A stretch of 64,000 nt of DNA from Phycomyces nitens. Lineage: Eukaryota > Mucoromycota > Mucoromycetes > Mucorales > Phycomycetaceae. This document shows, one piece after another, positions 12,240 to 24,381 of this stretch. The stretch's first letter is position 1; each line of letters begins with the position of its first letter. The translations under genes were made by a program, and so were the position numbers. The stretch spans positions 744,001 through 808,000 of the forward strand of contig JAHRBC010000006.1 of NCBI GenBank assembly GCA_022702545.1. The letters run 5' to 3'. The notes beneath the pieces were generated by a model. It was not told the DNA's origin and made no database searches. It saw only the letters and a list, made by a program, of their open reading frames with translations.

Positions 12240-12880
12240 TCTACTACACTTACATCTCAGTCCCACACGTTCGATTCTTAACATGCAACTTCCACTCATA
12301 CGCGCCTTGTAACGTGCCACTTTTGGTTCGGTACACTCCTCTTCCGGAAACACTCTGTATTGATCGATTGTTGACTGATTCTGCCGCTATCATGACAACT
12401 CAACCGACTCCATTGTACCCTTGTTTAAACCCAACTTGATGCTGTTGTATGTCTGCACGTCAGGTTCGATTCTTAATATGCCATTTCCGCTCGTTACTCT
12501 TTGTAATGAGTCGCTTTGGGTTCGGTACACTCCTTTTCCGAGAACGCACTGTATAAGCCGATTGATGAGTGATGCTGTCAGCCATGATAAAGACTCCTCG
12601 AGCAACTACATTGTACCCTTGTTTAAGCCCAACCTGACGCTGATGGTTGTCTGCATTTCAGTTTCTCAAGCTCGATTCTTAATATACCATTTCCGCTCGT
12701 ATACTCCTTGTAACGAGTCGCTTTGGGCTCGGTACACTGGCTTGTTTGTACCCTTGTTTAAGCCCAGCTTGAAGTTGCTGTATGTCTGCACCTCAGTTCA
12801 ACAGGTTCGATTCTTAATATGCCATTTCTGCTTGTATACGTCTTGTAACGAGTCGCTTTGGGTTCGGTACTCTAAGTATT
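12240..12880. repeat. Degenerate tandem repeat array, about four copies of a 130-200 bp unit
   Basis: Direct repeats with approximate starts at 12240 (partial), 12418, 12616 and 12751. Each unit carries in the same order: ccttgtttaa-ccca, tgtctgca-ctcag, ttcgattcttaatatgcc, ttgtaa-gagtcgctttggg and ttcggtac. Copies 2 and 3 also carry a region between the units that is partly shared with copy 1. On the plus strand a frame stays open through the last three copies (12421-12882), but it has no recognisable domain. The unit is GC-richer than its surroundings. The motif ggttcgattct resembles a pol III B box, so a SINE-like origin is possible but unproven. Confidence 0.75.
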
Positions 12881-13666
12881 AAAGTTGCTTTTGGATTGTT
12901 GCTATCGAGTGCTCTCTACCCAACTGCACCACTCACTCAATCAGCCTGTTAAACCAGGTCATGTATCCAGTTATAACTGTATGAAAATGTGTACTGAATT
13001 GTTCGTTTTTCTTTTTCTTTTCTCTAGAGCTATGACCACATTTGAACTTATACTACCAGAAATATATTCAAAAACTGTGAATACGGATGGCTCGCGCACG
13101 CAGACAGGATTTTTGGCTACTTGGTCTAATAAATTCGTTTCTTATCATACGACTATTTCCAAACCTTGTATTATGCACAAAAGTGCCCACAACTGATCAA
13201 ATAAATACAGTCTTTACCTATAAATTTCATAAATACTGTGAGGGTGTTGTTGATAGTGGTTTGCTGGATCCAAAAAGACATTTTATCCCCCAATTCTTCA
13301 ATACCAGCAATGCTTTCAATGTTGGTATACAAGTCTATTAAAAGAGCTTGAGTAATTAAACATCCATCATTGTTCAGTTTAGGTATTTCATACAATAGCA
13401 ATAGACAACAATAATGAATAGAATATGACTACATTTCAGACAATATGATTGGTCTACAAAAAATTGATGAAACGCATCATCACGGCCTTTTAAAGCTCTT
13501 TCTCTCGCTTGTTGTCTGTTGTCCCTCGGCACCTTTTTCTCTTTCTTTTCTTTTTTTTTCTTTTTTGTTCAAGAGAGGCTACATGGTCTATAGATTGTTG
13601 CTATTGCAATCTCTTAATAGAATATAATATTTAGCTTGGAGCTCATTTGTTGCATCTCATTCAAAC

Positions 13667-15362
13667 ATGTCCAGCTTGAAAAACAAGAAAGCCCAAACCT
13701 ATTTCAATAGAGTACCAGCAAGGGAATGGTCCATTTCACAAGTCGTCAAATACTACGAAGATGAGAAGAATCTTCCACTTGCAAACATCATCCAATTAAT
13801 TGAAGCTGATGCTAATGAAATTGCCAAAACCAAAAAGTCTCTTGAGCCTCAACTTTGTCGTATTATACAAGACTTGGAAGCAAGTTGGTGCTTGTTTCAA
13901 GATTGTGTATCAACTAATATATATATATTTTTGCTAAATTCTTAGCTGCTTAAAAATAACCTTGGTCCGCAAATGACATTATCTTCAGTTGGAAAACTTG
14001 GGGATAATTGGGTTAATAATGGGCCTATAACACAAAATAACAGTCTGGAAAACACAATGGTAGATAAATATAGGGTCTTTGTTGTGCTGATATGAAGCTC
14101 ATGTGCGGTATTTTCTTTTTTTTTTGTGAATATATAGAAGAGAAAAGAATCTGATGTAAAGTAACTTGTCTGAAGATAACATTACCCAAATCCCAACATT
14201 TTGAAACACTTTAGGATTCCGTTCTGATAAAGAAAGCAAAGAAGCTTTATGACATCAAGCATCCTACTATATCACCATCTATCTCCAATAATAAGCCAAG
14301 ATTGCCTTCTGATATATCAAAACTCAATGTGATAGTAGACATCATGATTTCAGATACTGATAGTGCGTCTGGTCCTGTCTATGAAGAATATCAAAAAAAC
14401 ATGGATGAACAAGAAAGCAACCATCATCTTAACAAGTCGCCAAATTTGTTTCAATTTTTGAAACAATCCTTGAGTGGTACATTGGACGAAATGTTGGACT
14501 TTATCTGGGACAAGACCAACTACTGCGGGCAAAATACAAAGATAGAGCTTCAATTTATCAGATTTCTACAGTACTTTCTCACGGACTATCATGCAAACTG
14601 TACCAAACCACTACTCCAGGGCAGTTCGAATGAGCGTACTCCGTTCAGTGAACACGTTATACCTGTATTTAAATACTTTACTGCCGCTACTGGACTCCTT
14701 TCTTTTGCTTGGTATACCATTTGTTCTCTTCATTGCCAGATTTTATTTTATAAACACTTTTGAATGCATATTAGGTGCGAGAAACAGTCTGCCTCGAATA
14801 AAGGGCTTTTGATTTGTTTTCCTGAAAACTACAAGCGCAAGCTTATGGATGGAATAGGATACAGTGTCAAGGATAACATTGAGCGTGTGTTGCTGGAATG
14901 TTCTGGGAAAGTACAATGAATAAAGACCTATCATGCTTTGGTGCTAATATATATATTGCTTCTTCAAACAGTGAGGCCAATAGTACACACACCGAAGAGG
15001 ACACGTTAAAGTTGATTGAATGCACAACCAATTGCCTGATATATGAAATGAACCAATATCGGTCGGCTTCTTGGACAACATTTGGACGAAGAAAGATGAT
15101 TGCCGTTCAGTCTATCAAGGATAAAGTCACCTTGTTATCTTCTTCCAAAATCGGCCACAACAGATGGAGCTTTGTAGAACAAAGATCTACAGTCATACCC
15201 AGAAACTGGAACGACAAGTGGCATATTGTCAAACTAGTTGAATTGTTGTTGGTGCTGCAGAATATGTTGATAGAACAAGAAAAAGTAACAGAAGATTTAA
15301 AGCTTGAGCACCTAGGTCTGAAGAAAGTTGATCCTGAAGACATCATTAGAAAGAAATCATGA
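13667..15362 (+). CDS. Unrecognised five-exon protein (448 aa)
   Basis: I do not recognise this gene. The model is 13667-13879, 13946-14059, 14215-14711, 14775-14910 and 14976-15362, giving 448 aa with all phases closing. The first intron uses a GC donor (GAA then GCAAGT) and ends TTCTTAG; no GT donor in that position keeps the frame. Introns 2-4 are GT-AG. The product is soluble in appearance, mixed charged and aromatic. The N-terminus (REWSISQVVKYYEDEK) looks helical, and the last exon has helical segments with conserved-looking Trp and Arg (TTFGRRKMIAVQ, NDKWHIVKLVELLL). No signal peptide, membrane segment or zinc motif is seen. Starts and ends are supported by a normal ATG context and by TGA at 15360-15362. 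The exon 4/5 junction is the least certain. Probably lineage-specific. Confidence 0.55.
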
Positions 15363-15609
15363 ATAAACTTTGATCATTGTAGTCTCTTATTGTTCATTTT
15401 CTCTTTTTTCTCGAGACATATCCTAAAGTGACAAGTTTGAATATGCTAAAAAAAACACGCTCATATTCAAGTTACCAAAGATAGCGAAAACCCGGGATAC
15501 GGGTGCTGTTTTTTTTTATAAAAAAAAAGAGTGTATATAAAGTGGTACAATATGCATATTTGAAATCCATTAGATGTTTAGATATCACAGGAATACATGC
15601 GTATTATTA

Positions 15610-16167
15610 TTATAGACAAGTATTTGTAAATGACTTGGTGGATAAAAGTATCGGCTCTGTGGACCAGACAATAAAAGTCATTGCTCCTTCGCCATGAAAG
15701 GCAACTTGAGTACCAGCAAAGAAGTCCATAACAATAGCATGGCGAATAAACTGATTAACAAATAACTTTTTTGGGATGCTAATATATTTATACCAGCCAC
15801 GAGCCAATTCATTCGTAATACCAAGGTAGTTTATCAATTTAATATCACCTTGGTATATTCTCAGCAATGGCGCATCGCAAACAGTTTCAATAAACATAAA
15901 AGTGACAATAAAGACTTTATATCTAGTCTTTTCTACAGAAAGAGCGAAGACTATGACAAAAACGTTTGTAGCAATACAAGGAATAATCAATTGCTTTTTC
16001 TTTTCTTTTTTCTTTTCGATATTGCCACTAATGTCAAGATGACTATTTAGATCAGCAGAGACTAAGGAGATCAAGGTAGAAGCATCAAGATAAAACAATA
16101 TTTTTAATATCTTTTGTTGGTTGAAAAAAATAAAATAAAGAGTAGTAAGAAAGGAGGAAAAGCTCAA
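15610..16167 (-). pseudogene. Hydrophobic reading frame without a start codon; gene fragment or missing 5' exons
   Basis: A 185-codon open frame on the minus strand, long for DNA this AT-rich. No ATG occurs near its 5' end; the first in-frame ATGs are well inside. The translation has a lysine-rich patch (KKKEKKKQ) followed by one or two hydrophobic stretches (LIIPCIATNVFVIVFALSV and KVFIVTFMFIE), then a mixed C-terminal half with aromatic residues (GWYKYISIPKK, FFAGTQVAFHGEG). It could be the last exon of a membrane protein whose upstream exons lie at 16.2-17.8 kb, where short hydrophobic minus-strand frames exist, or a decayed copy. I could not build a closed splice model. No family recognised. 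Confidence 0.35.
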
Positions 16168-19100
16168 GTTTTGATTGTTCTTTTCCTTTATACGAATTTG
16201 TGAAATGGGTTTTCTCTTTTCATGATAGGTATGTTTTTATACTATAGAGCATATCTGCAAAAAAAATTCGGCATAATGCTTAATAAGGTACACTATTTCA
16301 TTTCACACACTTTGTCTTTATACGCTTGGTCCAGTTGGGTCGTATGGCGATACTTTATCAACATTATATATATATATATATCAAAGTACACTCGTTGGCT
16401 ATAGACAGTGATTTTATCAACTATCAACCTTTTTTGCTGTCCAAAATCTCTGCTAGTTTGATGTTCTATCCCCGCTTATTGATCCTCCTTAAACCAATAA
16501 TAAGCAGTACGTTTTGTAATTGAGATTATTCTACAGAGTATATTGCTTTTAATTATTAGTGCGCCTCTATAATCACTTTATCTATTCTTTAGGAAGTTTT
16601 TGCCACAGTTGTCTTGACTTTGACCTCCTTTATCTTTTTTTTTTCCTCTTTCAAGAAATTTCAAAAGTTTATAAAGTCGGCGGTAGGACCAAGAGAAAAA
16701 AACTCTTGCATTTGTGCAATATATTTCCGGAAATGCTGTTTAGCCAAACAAAGAAGGTTTATGTGTTTTCATCTCCGCCAATACTCTAATAGGCAGTAAA
16801 GTTTATACATTGCACGTATCGGAGTGTATGCGGTCCAATCAATTCTTTTTAATTTCCTCGAGGCTCTCAAATCTTGAAAGGTATACTTTTTTAATATATT
16901 TTGCAATCCAAACCCTGTATATCTATATGTCTAGTTTTTTTTTTGTACAGAAATTTTTTCATTATGAAGCACGTCCAGACAGTCTAAAAGGCTCACTCTA
17001 AAAGAAAAAATAAAGTAAGCCAAAAGGAGCCTTGGTTTCGCGTAATTGCAATGTGAAAGAAAATATTCCAAGAACCTCTTTAATGATGAGCATATATATA
17101 TTTTTTTAGTACGGAGTATGGTACATCTTGGAAGTCTATCAAGAGTTTCTGTGCTGGTTACAATTGTTTTTGTTAATTCGGTCAAACCCGAATGTTCGAA
17201 TTAGTTTCTGTTTTTGGCTGATTCTTTTAGGATTATATATATGGCTTGAGAATCAGAGTACATTACCCGCATACGGGTATATTTATAATCCAATGAGGGG
17301 TACAAGACGTAGTGCATGCCAAGGTACCCACCCAAGCAAAAAAAAAGCTAGTATCTTTGTATAGATGAATAGCTTGGTTGTCTCTAGACCAATTTAATAT
17401 GTGCTACAAACTGCTTGCCCTGGAATAACATATCGCTTAATGTGCAGCCCCACTACCCTACGCATATATGTATATCAGATAATTTAAAAATCATTCCATG
17501 AGTTTGTAAGACCAAATTGATTATGAAAATGAAATAGAAACTTTTTTTTTCTGGTTTACGGTTGGACAAGGAAATAGAGTACATTACCAGAAATGAGTTG
17601 AGGGAATTTAGTTGATAGTCTTTAGTATATATATATATTCTTACATGCCCCCAGGCAAGGCTGATTGCCCTTACTTTGTGTATGTCTATGGCATGGGTCA
17701 GGTACAATACTGGCTATACGATCAGCCAAAAATATCAGCAAGGCAAAGTATTCATACATCTTGACAAGTTGGGTCTGATTCTCAGCCGGAAAAATCCGTG
17801 AAAAACTGCTACACAAAATACAAACTTATGGCTAATATATTCAGTGAACCTGGAAATAAGAAATACAGAGACTTGGGTTAGGTACCCAAGTAAAATAAGA
17901 AGAATAAGAACAGATCAAAAGTACAAACAATCATGGGTCAGATATTTTGTACTCAAGACACAAGCATATATATAAATATATATTTATATATATCAAATCT
18001 ACTTTAAAAAAATAATAATCAACAAAATTACCAGTTTTACAAAAACAGATCAAATTCTACCATTTAGAATTATGCTGAAAAGGAAAAACGGTATAAATAT
18101 CAAGCTATTTTTAGCTTTATTCTTGAATGTATCGACTCAAACTATATAGGCACATATTTTCCTCTATATTTATTCTTGTTTCTATTGAAATCCCTTTATT
18201 CCACATGAGGAGGTTTCCGTGCATTCTGTTTTAGCTGGCTACTGTTGTCATGCTCACCAATACACTGTTGTTCTCTACTTTCTCTGATACTTTTTTTTTC
18301 AATGACTTTGGCTCTTATAGCTAGTTTCTGACATATTTATGCTCCAGGCCCAGAAACGCCTACAAATAGTCAAAATACTTTTTACCTAAAGACTTTTACA
18401 AAATTGGATTCTACCGGTTCAAATTCAAAAAAGAAATAAATTTCCCTTTACAAGTCAATTACTGACACATGTGTATGCACTATTGACATTCAAATTCGCA
18501 CGCACTTTTATTTTTACACAAGGTGTGCAAATCTTTCACTTGGTGTTCCAGAGTATATATAGAGATCTCGATCAGTGTTTTTATACCTATTGGATGTTCT
18601 CCTTTATATAATAATACCTCTGAATTTCTTTTTTGATTTGGTAGTCTATTGAAGCAGTGTATTTCCATATTTATCAAAAATGTATATAAATATAAAAATA
18701 AATATATATTTTTATATATAGTATGGAATTATAGTCAATTTTGAATATAGAAGTATAAAAGAGGTACAAGACTGCTGAAATAAATTTTAATGTTTATTGC
18801 CTACAAGTGGTTGCTCTATTTTGCGGACAATTAAGCCTCGCTGTTGTTTGAATAGATAAAGAGGCCATGGCTTTTTGGAAACAGCCTTGAACTCATGGGA
18901 CAAACTTTTCCAACAAAAATAAATAATAAAGTAAATCTTTAAAGCCAGGAATACAAAGAAGTTCTCTTGTTTTTATTTGGGATATATTAGTATTATGACA
19001 GGAACAAGATAAATTATTGGCAAATGTTCAGTCTAATAGAGACAGACAGAGATATTAAATGGGAGAGAGAGTGTGTGTGAGATAGATCAGTCACCTGCAA

Positions 19101-22100
19101 TTTCAGAGACCATGACAATGGATATTCAAAATAGTAATTTAGATCTATAAATCACTCATTCATCGGTGACAGATATTCTATATATAATCCTAAACAAAAA
19201 CAAAAACAAAAAGATATTTGTAACCAAGTATCATTGTCTCTCAAGGTTATCTTGGGAACATCCGTGCGGACTGGGTATGCTCAATAGTCCTTGTTAAATA
19301 TTGTTCAAGAGGTTGCCTTTACCGCACTGTCAGATCAAGAACGTGTCTGAGCTCTATACATTAGATTGTCGGTAGCATAGCTGAGCCGAGTCCGTAATAA
19401 CAAATAAGCCCCATCGATAAAGCCAATTTTATTTTGAGAATAACACGGAAGTAGGCCTATTAGTTCCCAAACACCAAGTTCCCAGGCCATTGTTGTAGAC
19501 ATAAAACCAAAAAAAAAAGGAATTCTATGCTATAAGTAAATATAACCTGACAAAAGAACAGGTTAACCAGTTTCAGCTGTCCTTTTTTTTTCTGGGTACC
19601 TTTGCTTTAGCCTAATGTGAAATGGTTATTGTATTAACTTCATTTGAAGTGTTGTATCAAAAAACACACACACACATTTCTAGCTAGAAATATAATCTAT
19701 TCAGAATATGTACAAAAGTGTAACATGAATACTTTTTTCTTCTCTCTTTTACTTTGGTCAATAAAATGGCTTTTGTCACTGCAATGGTCTTTGCATAACT
19801 CCATTATATTTTCAATAACAACAAAAAAGCATCTTTAATAATCGGCAGACTAGATTTGAGTAAAACATTTAGTCCATAAAACTTAAACTTTGACTAAAAC
19901 ATGTACTCAACCACCAATACTTAAAGCAGTATAGCTATTTTGTTCTATTTGCAAATGCCAATAATGTTTGGCTATCCTTTTTTGAATTATATAGGTGGGA
20001 AATCTTGTGTGTGCATAAAACACTATGCATCTGATGGGTCTAGTATTTTGTTTTACTGAGTTTTGTACTTGTAGATTAAAGCTGACAAAAAGAAACGAAA
20101 AACTGGAAATAGTACCACCATACACAGCTATATACACTTGAATTATTCCTTTAATTTAATGGAACTTCCATAATGTTCTTTGTAGATGAAGAACAAAAAT
20201 GAAACAGATAAAATTAAAAAAAATACAAGTTTAGGTGATGATTTGAACTAGATCTGAAAAAGCAAAAGACCCCTAATCTTGATAGACAATTTGATAAATA
20301 TTCACACACACACATGTATATACACACACAGATAATGTACCAAGTGTATAAATATATTTATACATTTATTTGTATAGTATGAATGTGTAACAAATTTGTA
20401 GGCGTTCATAGAGTTTTCTTTTGTGGGTTGTCGACCATGTATTGGTTCAATATTAATCGTACAAAACACAGGTACAGTAATTTGTTTTTAGTCTTTTGTT
20501 TGACAGACTGTTTGATTGATGGTCTTTGGTTTGTTTCAACCTTTTTCAATACTGAGTACCAAAATACACACTTGAGAGCTTATCGTAGTGCGAGTCCTTT
20601 ATTTTCTCCTAGATCTTCAAATACCTGTGTCTGATTTTTTTTTTTTTTTTTTTTTTTTGCAGATATACAATATTAACCATTGATGAATATTTTTGCTATT
20701 TTTGTTTTCTCGTGAACTGTATTGCGCCTCGTCTCCTTTTTTTGCATGTATAGAAAATACAGACACATTCTAATCGAGATTCTCTGTGTAAAACAATCGA
20801 TATTTATTGCATACATATTTATTCTCTGATCCTAAAAAAATGTATATATATATATATTTTTGGTCTCCTTGAAACCGAATATATCAATACAAGACCAGTT
20901 CCCTCTTGCTGGTTTTCTGGCGTATTTATCCAAATGTCACTAATTCTAAATATTGCCAACTATCAGCCTTGAAATATCTTTTACTTTTTTTTGACAATGC
21001 TTTTTTTTATAGAGAGAGAGACGCGTCAAGACGAGGGATAATTGGAATATTAGTTGAATGACTGGTCTTGTATTAAACTTGTTTCAACCAATGGTACAAT
21101 GCTGAATATCTGTATCAAGATGTATAAAGCCATGCAAAGGAATATATAAATATATACAGTTTTGTTCTTGGTTTCGCTGACAAGCCCATCCCCTTTTTAA
21201 AAAACAAGGTATACAGATATGGTTATCGTAATGACTAGCAATTGACATGAAGTATTAGTATCGATATATAATAATCACATCCTTAGTTCTCTACAGGCCA
21301 TCTTTGAAATAAAGTAGTTTATACCCCATAAACTCTTTTTTATATATATAGAACATTCGATTTATAATTACAATAATATTACGGGTCCCTTACCATTAGT
21401 CTAGTTGCTAGTCTATCTGGAGTAGAATTGTATAACTTTCAGCTTTCCAAAATGAGTAATCCCGAGATTCATAAGCTGCAATGGAAGCCACCAATACAAA
21501 TAAAATATTCACGTTCATCGACAGGGCGAGATGGTATGAATATATATATATATATTGCCAATAATCAAAATAAAGAGATTTTGAGATATTCTTGAATAGG
21601 ATATTGAAATTAATATTATGTGTACATATCTGGCTAAGCTTGTGTGACAAGGCAGTAAATATGTTTCACAAGATATCAATCTACCGATGATTGCTGTATA
21701 TTTTATATAATAAAAAAAACACCAAAAATATGTTCCAATAGAAATATATTATATTTCTATTTTAAGAAATTGATACTCCAAGTATCCAAAGTGTGTTGTA
21801 AACAAGGCAAGTGATCGGACAAGGAATAAGATGTGAAGATTTTTGTACTAGTATGAGCTGTAATAGGAGAAGGATTCCATGCTGGTGGGTTTAGACTGCT
21901 GAGCACAACCGTAAGAGCCCGGAAATTTATTAGAGGATTTCCTTTTTATAAGGCTGCTTATGAATTAGTCAGAAAGACCCATCTTATAGCCGAATGTCTC
22001 TTTTAGCAGCCAACTGTTCTTACTCTTTGGTTGTGCAAAATCATCTCTCTTTTCTTTTCTTTTTTAAATAAGCCAGCAAAATATGTTGCCGATCTGTCTA

Positions 22101-23284
22101 TTAGGGTCGTTCCACAAAAAATAAAAAAAGAAACGTATCTTGCTTACACACTAGTGATATAATGAATAAACTGGTTTTCAAGATGTCAGCATACCACATG
22201 GTTTGGGAATATTGTTGTGCTGAGGTTGATTGTGACTTGCATTTTTTAGGTTTTGCAAATACGAGTTTTCTAGAAGGATACTTTTTTATTTATTAGAAAC
22301 TAATTTCTTCTATATTTTTACTCCGAACTCGGCTTATTTTCAGTGTAACCTAGAAACAGATGGAAGAACATGTAACTAGGTAACAAGCAAAACGATAGCA
22401 ATAGTATTCTTATAAACATTGGTAACCATGCAAGTATTTATTTATTTATTTTAAATTTATTTGTTGATAGTTGCTTATGTAATACCGATCATTATAAAGG
22501 TAAACGTGATTATGTATAATTGCGCGCAAATAGATAGTTGTCATTAGGGTAAAGAGGGGGAAGTTAGCCAGATGACCAAAGTCAGGATCCATGAAATTGT
22601 TGTGGCAGACAGATAACCCCCACAAGGGTCACTCCAATCCATCGTGTTTTCAAAGTGATTTCTCTCTTTTTTTTTCCCTTTGTAAGGGCTCATTTGATTA
22701 CTTTGAAATCAAAACTGGAGCACTGTCAAGCAAGAAAAAGCACAACAGGGAGTCAAAGTGTTGGTGTTTTAAAAAAAAGGGAGTCGAATAAAATCAAATT
22801 ACGAACCTTGTGGGAACGTGCAAAAAGAATTATGAATCACGGTTTATTTCTACTACTTGTCCTTGTGGATGTCCAGGAGTTATTTCTTAATAGAGCATTA
22901 GGGAGTTAATGGATTTGCAAATGAATTGGATTCCAAAAAGCCACTAAAAAAAAAGGGCATCTTGTTTAAGCGTGAATCAAGAAAATACTGCATTTTATAG
23001 TTTCTGGGTTGTGTCAAGGGCCGAGAAAAAGTACTATAGAAGATTTCTATGATTCCATGGTATTTTCTATTATACACACATGTGTATTTTGCCTATACAC
23101 TTGATTTGACAATAATCAGAATAGGTGGTTCTAAGATCATACGAATCAGTTGTCCATTGGTATTGAAAACATGGCATGGTTAATAGCCTAGTATTTTGAA
23201 TACTGGCAAAAAAGTCAAAGGAGTACTTTATAGTGATAATACGGTAGGGGTCAAGTAACACTATTCAAAGCGTGTATGTTGTTT

Positions 23285-23316
<32 letters not shown>

Positions 23317-23400
23317 ATTTGTTTTTTTGGTACCCTTTTATATTTTCAAGACTGATTATAGTAATTTATTGTGAATACAAATCTACAATGTGTAATGTGT
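16168..23400. other. Gene desert of about 7 kb with microsatellites
   Basis: No supported protein gene. Short minus-strand frames at 17.0-17.8 kb are hydrophobic and may be decayed exons. The stretch holds many TA runs, a CA run near 19660 and 20300, a poly-T run near 20637-20658, and a TTG microsatellite at about 23281-23320. A less AT-rich patch at 19255-19420 has no tRNA or snRNA signature that I can recognise. Confidence 0.5.
23281..23320. repeat. TTG trinucleotide microsatellite
   Basis: About eleven tandem gtt units directly visible. It lies in noncoding DNA and is followed by a poly-T run and a GGTACC site. Confidence 0.9.
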
Positions 23401-23504
23401 AATAGGGATAATAATAATAATAATAGTAGAGAAAGGCAATTATAAAAATATATACACAACCGGACATTATAGATTTATACAGAAACAAGAAAAAAAAAAC
23501 ATTC

Positions 23505-24381
23505 TTACCGATCAACTTTAACTAGCGCCGCTGCCTTTTTTTTTCTTTTTTTTTTCCTTGCTTTTTCTAGTTCCTTATTGATTCCAGATCGAGTTATTTT
23601 AGGTAGCCTCCCAAATTGATACGCAAAACCCGGTTTATTGGCGCAGAGGGTGACATCAGCAATTCCCCCAGGTGCTTTCCACAAGTCCAAAAATGTCTTC
23701 TTTTTTCTTCTTTCTTCTTATTGTGCACGGTGCTTTCTGTACGTGAGATAGAGGAGAAAGAAATATTAGGGAATCAGTCGTGGACCTCGCTGATCTCATT
23801 ACATTCAACCATCTCCCTCTAACCACTCTTTTGAAACCCCAATCAACAGCCAGGAGCTCATTACTCTCTTTCTCTCTTGGTTTCATATAGTCCTGGACAT
23901 CTCCTATCTTTTCAAGCAACCTCGACCACATTCACACATACCTTTTGAACCTCTAAACCTCTAAACCAAAAAAAAGCATACCAACAAGAGCAACACACCA
24001 AAGAATAATTATATCGTCATTATAATTATATCAGACCATTATATCCTTGGTCCGTTATATTCAAAAAGTACAAAAAAAAACACAACAACGACCCCTCAAC
24101 AGATATTTCAATATCTACTCTTCTTGTCCGACTGCAAATCCGGCCATATAATACTCGGATCGTATTAAATAATAATTATTTTTTTAAAAAAAAGGTATGC
24201 TGCCAGTCGATATCTACCGACTCTACATCTATTGATATCAGTATATACATACACATACACAGACCCAATATTCTGATACTCAAATAGCACAATATAATCC
24301 TTGACGCGTGATAGATTAGCCCTGACCATCAAGGCCAAAATCAACTCTGTCAATATTCACAACCCCCCTGATCATGACAGT
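23505..24381 (+). promoter_or_regulatory. Upstream region / likely long 5' leader of the HSF-type gene
   Basis: The plus strand is markedly CT-rich between about 23700 and 24130 (tctctttctctcttgg and similar), then A-rich, as in fungal promoters and 5' leaders. A three-codon upstream ORF (ATG-ACA-GTA-TGA) starts at 24374 and its TGA overlaps the main ATG at 24382. On the minus strand two overlapping frames (23931-23656 and 23690-23505) look partly coding (for example KAPGGIADVTLCANKPG), but they cannot be joined without a stop. I treat them as unproven. Confidence 0.5.

Noticed and set aside
12466..12820. B-box-like ggttcgattct motifs as tRNA genes
   Set aside because: No matching A box, no cloverleaf arms and no acceptor stem around any copy.
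23505..23931. Minus-strand frames upstream of the HSF-type gene that look partly coding
   Set aside because: The two frames cannot be joined with normal splice sites without meeting a stop, and they lie antisense to a CT-rich leader.
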